Shown piece by piece: positions 44,600 to 49,404 of a stretch of 49,404 bases of DNA; position 1 is the stretch's first letter; every line of letters starts with the position of its first letter. The notes below the pieces were generated by a model. That model searched no databases. It saw nothing but the letters and a program-made list of their open reading frames with translations, and was not told the origin of the DNA. The position numbers and the translations under genes were made by a program. The stretch comes from Rhabdochromatium marinum (lineage in GTDB: Bacteria; Pseudomonadota; Gammaproteobacteria; Chromatiales; Chromatiaceae). The stretch covers positions 1 to 49,404 of the forward strand of contig NZ_NRRS01000026.1 in NCBI RefSeq assembly GCF_016583795.1. The letters run 5' to 3'.

Positions 44600-47500
44600 C
44601 CGGCTTCACCACCCGTGGCATCCTGCCGGGCCTCCTGCAAGGCGGCGAGTGCCGCCTCGAAATCAAACGCCTCGATCAAGCGCCCAATGGTCTGCCCATG
44701 CGCCGGCAAACCAGTGCGCAGGCGTTGGGACTGCTCGATCCATAGGTCAACGGCGGCGGGATCATCATCGGCCAGCAGCCTTGCCAGCCGCTCCAGCCAT
44801 GGCTGCAAGCGCTGCTGATCAACCTCGGACTCGGTGGCATCCTGCTCCTGCGGCGGGAGCGCGGCCGCGATGGCGTCGATCATTGGCGTCAGAGCCGACT
44901 CCAGCGTCCGCAGTGCGGTGGCTAGCTGATCCGAATCGGCTTCGTTCCGGATTAGGGTTTCCACGGTGGCAGCCTGCGCTTGCAGGGCCGTTGCTCCGAT
45001 ATTGCCTGCGGTTCCTTTCAAGGTATGGGCCAAACGTTCCGCAGATGCACGGTCGTCGGCACTGAGCGCAGTCTGGATCTGAGTCGGAGTATCATGCTGT
45101 GCCGCGACGAATTTTTCCAAAATCGACACATACAATGCCCGCTTACCGGCCACGCGTCGCAGTCCAAGCTCAACATCAAGGCCGGCAATGTGGCGCGGCA
45201 GGCCGTTGGTGGATCCAGGCAGTGCAGCGCCCTTCCCGGCTGACTTGTCTGCCAGGTTCAGCGCCTGCGCGTCGTTCGGCGGGATCCATCGCAACAGCGC
45301 GTTCCAGAGCTGCTCGGGCTCAATTGGCTTGGTCAGGTGATCGACCATGCCAGCCGCGCGGCAGCGTTCGCGATCTTGCGCCATCGCATTTGCGGTCATG
45401 GCGAGAATCGGCAGCTGTGCATGCTCCGGCTGCTGCAAAATCTCGCGCGTTGCCGTCACTCCGTCCATCACTGGCATCTGCATATCCATCAGCACGACGG
45501 CGTAATAGCCAGCTGGATGGGCTCGCACGCGCTCCAGGGCGATCTGACCGTTCTCGGCCAGATCAACCCGCAGTCCGGCGTCGCGCAGCAATTCACCCGC
45601 CACTTCCTGATTGAGCGCGTTGTCCTCAACCAGCAATACGCGCGCCCCTCGAATCGCCGCCAGGTCGTCGGTAGCCGCGCTGTGCGCTTGCGCTGTCGTG
45701 GTTTTGCTGGAGACCTCGCCACCGAGCACCTGGATCGTGGTGTCGAACATCATTGAGATATTCACCGGCTTGATCAGAATGTCGTCAAAGAGAGCTTTCT
45801 CCGCAGCCCGAATCACCTCCTCGCGACCGTATGCGGTCACCATCACCAACTTGGGCTCATGAATCAGGCCCAGCTCGCGGATGCCATGCGCGGTTTCGAT
45901 GCCATCCATGCCCGGCATCTGCCAATCGAGATAGACGATGGCGTAAGGATGGCCGGCGGTCTCGGCCTCGCGCACCGCTTTGATCGCGGCCTGGCCGTCA
46001 CCGACGCCCGACACCGCGAAGGTCATGCTCTGTAACATGTCCGTCAGGACATCACGGGCATACTCGCTGTCATCGACCACCAGAACGCGCAGCCCGCGCA
46101 AGTCTGGATCCGGCAGACGCTGCTGCGCCATCTGCTCACTCTTGCCAAGCCGCGCCGTAAACCAGAAGGTCGAACCCTGGCCTGGCTTGGACTCGACCCC
46201 CACCTCGCCGCCCATGAGTTCGGCGAGGTGCTTCGAAATCGCCAGCCCCAAGCCGGTGCCACCGTACTTGCGGGAGGTTGAGGTGTCGGCCTGGCTGAAG
46301 CTCTGGAACAGACGCGAGATCTGCTCTTCAGTCAGACCAATGCCGGTATCGCGCACCCCGAAGCGGATCAGGACATCGCGCTCACGCTCCTCAAGTTTAC
46401 GCACTACGACACTGATTTCGCCTGCGTGAGTGAACTTGACCGCATTGTTGCCGTAGTTGATCAACACCTGCCCAAGACGCAGCGGATCGCCGACCATTAT
46501 GTCCGGGACATCTACGGCGACATCGAAGAGCATCTCCAGCCCTTTGGCCGTGGCTTTTTCGTTGATCAGATTGGCGACATTGTCAAGCACGCGATTCAAA
46601 TCGAAGTCGGTCTGCTCGATCGTGAGCTTGCCGGCTTCGATTTTCGAAAAATCGAGGATGTCGTTAATAATGCCGAGCAGATGCTGGCCGGACAGCTGGA
46701 TTTTGTGCAGATAGTCCCGCTGACGTGGATTCAGATCGGTCTTGAGTGCCAGATGCGACATGCCGATGATCGCGTTCATCGGCGTGCGAATCTCGTGACT
46801 CATGTTGGCCAGGAAGTCACTCTTGATCTTGGCCGCATCCTCGGCCAGTAGTTTGGCTTGCCTGAGCACCCGTTCGGCTTGTTTCTGTTCAGCAATATCG
46901 ACAAAGGTTCCAACCAGCCCGCCCGGACTCCCGTCCGCCTTGCGGAAGCCGGACACGAAATAGATGGTTTCGTGCTCAATGCCGTCTACAAAGGGCATCT
47001 TGGCCTCGCGTTGGATGTTGCCGGCGGTGCGGATCACCTCTGCGTCTTCTTCCTGATAGGCCATGCGATCCTGTTGCGGGAGATACTCAAGATCGAGCAC
47101 CCGCTTGCCAATCAGGGCCTCGCGACGAACGCCAAAGGTCTTTTCGTAGGCCGTGTTGACCCCAATGAAACAGGTATCGGCGCCCTTGTAGAAAATCGGA
47201 TAGGGAATGGTCTCCAGCAGCGCCTGTTGAAACACCGATTGATCCTGCAGGGTGCACTGCTGTGCCTCCAGCGTCTTGGTCTGCTCGGCCAGTTGCTCGG
47301 CTTGGATCTGAGTCGACTCTAACAGCCGCTTGACCTTGGTTGTGCGCTCAAGGACATCCATCGCCAGAGCCAGTGTTGACAACAGAGCGTCCAGCAACGA
47401 CTGCTCCCGCGACTCCAGCGGCCGCAGGCTCGCGATTTCGACCACTCCCAGCACGCCGTCTGCGCCCAGCACGGGTAGCACCATGATGCTGGTCGGCGCG

Positions 47501-48597
47501 CTGTCGCCCAGGCTGCTGCCCACCCGGATGTAGTCAGGCGGTGGCTGCGTCAGAACAATGGGCGATCGTTCAAAGGCACACTGACCGACCAGCCCCTCGC
47601 CCAAAGCAAAGGACTGCGACAGCGACTTGCGCTCGCGATAGGCGTACTGCGCCAGCAGGCGCAAGCGGCGCCCGTCTTCCTCCATGATGTAAAACACACC
47701 ATGCGCGACCTCAATCAGCGGCGCCACCTGATCCAGGAACAATTGTCCCAAGGTGCGGAACGAATCAACCCCCTGGAACTCAGCGGCGATGCGAGCCTCA
47801 TGCATCTTGACCCATTGTTCATCGGCAACCTGTGCTCCGATCTCGCGGTATTTGTCAAACGACGCCGCCAGCTGGCCGATCTCTGAGGATTCACCGGCAA
47901 AGGGCAATCGGCTTGCGGCCTGACCGGCGATCAGATGCTGCATCTGCGCATTCATCTGCAACAGCGGTCCGATCACCCGACGGTGGTAGAACAGCAACAG
48001 CAAGATGACCATGATGACTGCAAACAATGTCAATACGATATTGAAGTTGTAAACCCATTGCACCCGGTGCGCCGCATGGGCAACGTCCGCGTCGATGCGC
48101 TCGGTCAATAGCTTTCGGAAGCGCTCGGCCGGCTCGTAGATCCTGGCCAGCGCGCCCTCATAGTCCTCACCAAAGACGAGTTCAGAGGCCTCGGCCAGCT
48201 TGCCCTGCGAACGCGCGCGCATGGCACGAGTTTCGAGTGCCACCAACGCATCCGAGTGTTTCCTGGAGCGCTCAATCAGCGCCATTTCCTGCGGTGTCAA
48301 CCCGAGAACACGCAGCGCCGTCTCGGCATGACCGACCGAGTCTGTCACCCTGACCTCATGCCAATAGTCCTGTTGGTAGCGCACATCCCCAGTGGCCACA
48401 TAGGCGCGCACCTTGCTGGTCAGATATTCGGATCCGTGGATCAGACGCGTCACTTCCGCCTCGGCAAGCTGCCGGCGCTGGAGCGCCTGGGTTTGCACAG
48501 CGCTGAAATGCTGATAGACGAGATGCGCACTGATCGTGACAACCGTCAGCAGGAGATAGACTGCAACGATAATCGGGGTCGCTTGTCTTAAGCGCAT
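44596..48597 (-). CDS. Hybrid sensor histidine kinase (HAMP-GAF-PAS-HK-REC-REC-Hpt)
   Basis: A 1333-aa membrane kinase. Two helices (~8-30 and ~185-205) enclose a helical periplasmic domain of about 150 residues; then HAMP, a GAF domain (~270-415), PAS (~455-570), a HisKA dimerisation domain with His601 ([14 protein letters not shown]), an ATPase domain ([24 protein letters not shown]), REC1 with Asp891 ([10 protein letters not shown]), REC2 with Asp1038 ([10 protein letters not shown]) and an Hpt domain with His1191 ([14 protein letters not shown]). This is a full BarA/ArcB-like phosphorelay in one chain. The open frame reaches 48669, but ATG 48597 ([11 protein letters not shown]) begins the first helix directly. 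It heads an operon with the Cache-GAF-PAS sensor and the HD-GYP regulator, its probable phosphoacceptor. Confidence 0.94.
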   Translation of the reverse strand: MRLRQATPIIVAVYLLLTVVTISAHLVYQHFSAVQTQALQRRQLAEAEVTRLIHGSEYLTSKVRAYVATGDVRYQQDYWHEVRVTDSVGHAETALRVLGLTPQEMALIERSRKHSDALVALETRAMRARSQGKLAEASELVFGEDYEGALARIYEPAERFRKLLTERIDADVAHAAHRVQWVYNFNIVLTLFAVIMVILLLLFYHRRVIGPLLQMNAQMQHLIAGQAASRLPFAGESSEIGQLAASFDKYREIGAQVADEQWVKMHEARIAAEFQGVDSFRTLGQLFLDQVAPLIEVAHGVFYIMEEDGRRLRLLAQYAYRERKSLSQSFALGEGLVGQCAFERSPIVLTQPPPDYIRVGSSLGDSAPTSIMVLPVLGADGVLGVVEIASLRPLESREQSLLDALLSTLALAMDVLERTTKVKRLLESTQIQAEQLAEQTKTLEAQQCTLQDQSVFQQALLETIPYPIFYKGADTCFIGVNTAYEKTFGVRREALIGKRVLDLEYLPQQDRMAYQEEDAEVIRTAGNIQREAKMPFVDGIEHETIYFVSGFRKADGSPGGLVGTFVDIAEQKQAERVLRQAKLLAEDAAKIKSDFLANMSHEIRTPMNAIIGMSHLALKTDLNPRQRDYLHKIQLSGQHLLGIINDILDFSKIEAGKLTIEQTDFDLNRVLDNVANLINEKATAKGLEMLFDVAVDVPDIMVGDPLRLGQVLINYGNNAVKFTHAGEISVVVRKLEERERDVLIRFGVRDTGIGLTEEQISRLFQSFSQADTSTSRKYGGTGLGLAISKHLAELMGGEVGVESKPGQGSTFWFTARLGKSEQMAQQRLPDPDLRGLRVLVVDDSEYARDVLTDMLQSMTFAVSGVGDGQAAIKAVREAETAGHPYAIVYLDWQMPGMDGIETAHGIRELGLIHEPKLVMVTAYGREEVIRAAEKALFDDILIKPVNISMMFDTTIQVLGGEVSSKTTTAQAHSAATDDLAAIRGARVLLVEDNALNQEVAGELLRDAGLRVDLAENGQIALERVRAHPAGYYAVVLMDMQMPVMDGVTATREILQQPEHAQLPILAMTANAMAQDRERCRAAGMVDHLTKPIEPEQLWNALLRWIPPNDAQALNLADKSAGKGAALPGSTNGLPRHIAGLDVELGLRRVAGKRALYVSILEKFVAAQHDTPTQIQTALSADDRASAERLAHTLKGTAGNIGATALQAQAATVETLIRNEADSDQLATALRTLESALTPMIDAIAAALPPQEQDATESEVDQQRLQPWLERLARLLADDDPAAVDLWIEQSQRLRTGLPAHGQTIGRLIEAFDFEAALAALQEARQDATGGEAG

Positions 48598-48599
48598 GA

Positions 48600-48942
48600 A
48601 ACACTCAGGCTGGAGTCTGAGTCTGTTTCGCGACAAACCAGCACAATTCCGTCGATTTTGCCGCGACACCGAATCGGCGTGACAAACATGTCAGCCGTCC
48701 CCAACCGAACTGAGAATCTGCAGGCTTTGTTGCTCTGCACTGACGGTCTCGGCAAGGAGCTCGATTGCTTCCTGGGCGTGCAGCAGGATGTCAAGGTTCA
48801 ACGCGATGGTCGGCTCGATCCCTCTGAGCAGATCTTGCTGTGCGTCAGTCACAGGCTCCATCACGGCCAGCTCCATGACCGCAAACAACCGGCCGCCATG
48901 CTGAATGGGAAGTACCAGCAGAGTGACAGGGGCGGCATCACC
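48600..48942 (-). pseudogene. Decayed sensor gene fragment (GAF and PAS-like piece)
   Basis: Reading leftward from ~48942, one frame gives the second half of a GAF domain (GDAAPVTLLVLPIQHGGRLF, EPTIALNLDILLHAQEAIELL) ending at a stop at 48691-48693. It closely resembles the GAF domains of the two intact sensors of this operon. A neighbouring frame then reads [22 protein letters not shown], which looks like the end of a PAS domain, implying a frameshift. The front is cut off by the ISKra4-type element. Most likely the remains of a third paralogous sensor gene; the intact kinase starts immediately downstream. Confidence 0.55.
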
Positions 48943-49404
48943 GGGTGCTACCTTTCAATAATGTCCTTAGCAAGGCTGAGCACCGAACTGATCGATCTTG
49001 TCCCAGAATTGCGCCCAGCGTCCGGTCGACTGAACCAACGCACGTAAGCTCAAAACAATCTTGGCGCCCTGATGTTTCCAGCGCATGCCCGCTCCGCACA
49101 GGCGCTGCTTGACCAGGGTTTTACAGGCCGCTTCGATGACCCCGGAGCCAATCGGTAAGTTCTCGGCTAGGTGCGCGGGGTAGTTCATGCGTGCGCGTTG
49201 ATTGGTGAAGTAGGTCAGGGCCGCTTGAAGATTGGCTTTGACGGTTTTGCCCAAGGAGCGCTTATCCATCAGGCGTGTGCCTTCTTCGATGAGGGCGTCA
49301 ACGGCGCCGGGTTCGTGCTTGAGTCGGTGGCGCTGCTCTTGGAGCCATTGGTCGCGTTTGGCCTGGCTGGCTTTGCCAGGATAAGCGCCCGTGGCGAGGT
49401 GGGG
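48943..49404 (-). mobile_element. ISKra4-family insertion sequence, one end
   Basis: Includes the transposase C-terminus and the element end beyond its stop. GGGTGCTACCTTTCAATAATG, reading inward from 48943 on the plus strand, is probably part of the terminal inverted repeat, since GAF coding sequence begins just outside it. The other end is beyond the window, so the repeat and any target duplication could not be checked. Confidence 0.6.
48967..49404 (-). CDS. ISKra4-family transposase, C-terminal 145 residues
   Basis: The frame is open from the window edge (no start seen) to TAA at 48967-48969. PHLATGAYPGKASQAKRDQW is followed by RMNYPAHLAENLPIGSGVIEAACKTLVKQRLCGAGMRWK and LSLRALVQSTGRWAQFWDKI. 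The 'PIGSGVIEAACK...QRLCGAGMRW' block is the C-terminal catalytic segment of ISKra4-type DDE transposases, with the final glutamate in GVIEAACK. No stop or frameshift in the visible part, so the copy may be intact. Confidence 0.85.
   Translation of the reverse strand, partial: PHLATGAYPGKASQAKRDQWLQEQRHRLKHEPGAVDALIEEGTRLMDKRSLGKTVKANLQAALTYFTNQRARMNYPAHLAENLPIGSGVIEAACKTLVKQRLCGAGMRWKHQGAKIVLSLRALVQSTGRWAQFWDKIDQFGAQPC

Noticed and set aside
1-49404. CRISPR arrays, tRNA or rRNA genes
   Set aside because: No regularly spaced repeats and no cloverleaf or rRNA-like sequence was recognised; a short tRNA could still be missed by eye.

Overview
The window reads as chromosomal DNA of a GC-rich Gram-negative bacterium, most likely a gammaproteobacterium. 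The evidence is a Kdo transferase, heptosyltransferase-like and O-antigen ligase genes, and the divergent tesA / ybbA-ybbP arrangement also known from Escherichia coli. The abundance of multidomain sensor proteins together with IscB-type and ISKra4-type elements would fit a purple sulfur bacterium (Chromatiaceae), but that placement is inference and no rRNA gene is present to test it.

Layout. (1) 1-775: 3' part of an IscB-encoding IS200/IS605-type element with its right-end hairpin, abutting an isochorismatase-family gene. (2) 1420-8234, minus strand: a tightly overlapping LPS-core operon (O-antigen ligase, GT9 heptosyltransferase-like, two GT4 glycosyltransferases, polysaccharide deacetylase, WaaA). 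(3) 8270-8605: a chimeric remnant, the first ~155 bp of a glycosyltransferase gene joined to a piece of an NTF2-like sensor domain. (4) 8665-18718, plus strand: a complete chemosensory operon (receptor, CheB, CheR-TPR, CheA-REC, response regulator, Hpt-REC-REC-GGDEF diguanylate cyclase, CheW, CheW-like), whose parts list matches the Wsp surface-sensing/c-di-GMP pathway. It lies inside the LPS locus and is bracketed by direct repeats of the glycosyltransferase 5' end. (5) 18715-27508, plus strand: O-antigen/polysaccharide genes (two GT4, PAP2 phosphatase, GT2, Wzx-type flippase, two FkbM methyltransferases, UDP-glucuronate decarboxylase, another glycosyltransferase), several of them clearly more AT-rich than the rest.

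(6) 27608-30747, minus strand: cyclic-nucleotide-binding protein, hisB, NamZ/DUF1343 muramidase, TesA-like esterase. (7) 30801-38466, plus strand: YbbA/YbbP-like ABC exporter, DUF1015 protein, PabB-PabC fusion, Bcr/CflA-type MFS pump with no ordinary start codon. (8) 38540-40490: PAS protein plus CZB-domain chemoreceptor, a CetB/CetA-like two-protein receptor. (9) 40747-41283: small secreted protein. (10) 41417-48597, minus strand: large hybrid histidine kinase, Cache-GAF-PAS sensor without output domain, and HD-GYP response regulator. (11) 48598-49404: decayed GAF sensor fragment cut by an ISKra4-family transposase that runs off the end.

How it fits together: the window pairs an envelope polysaccharide factory with several signalling modules that probably make c-di-GMP (GGDEF protein) and destroy it (HD-GYP protein). 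The most interesting observation is the Wsp-like cassette embedded between a truncated and an intact copy of one glycosyltransferase start. All functional statements rest on reading motifs by eye; no alignment or database search was run.
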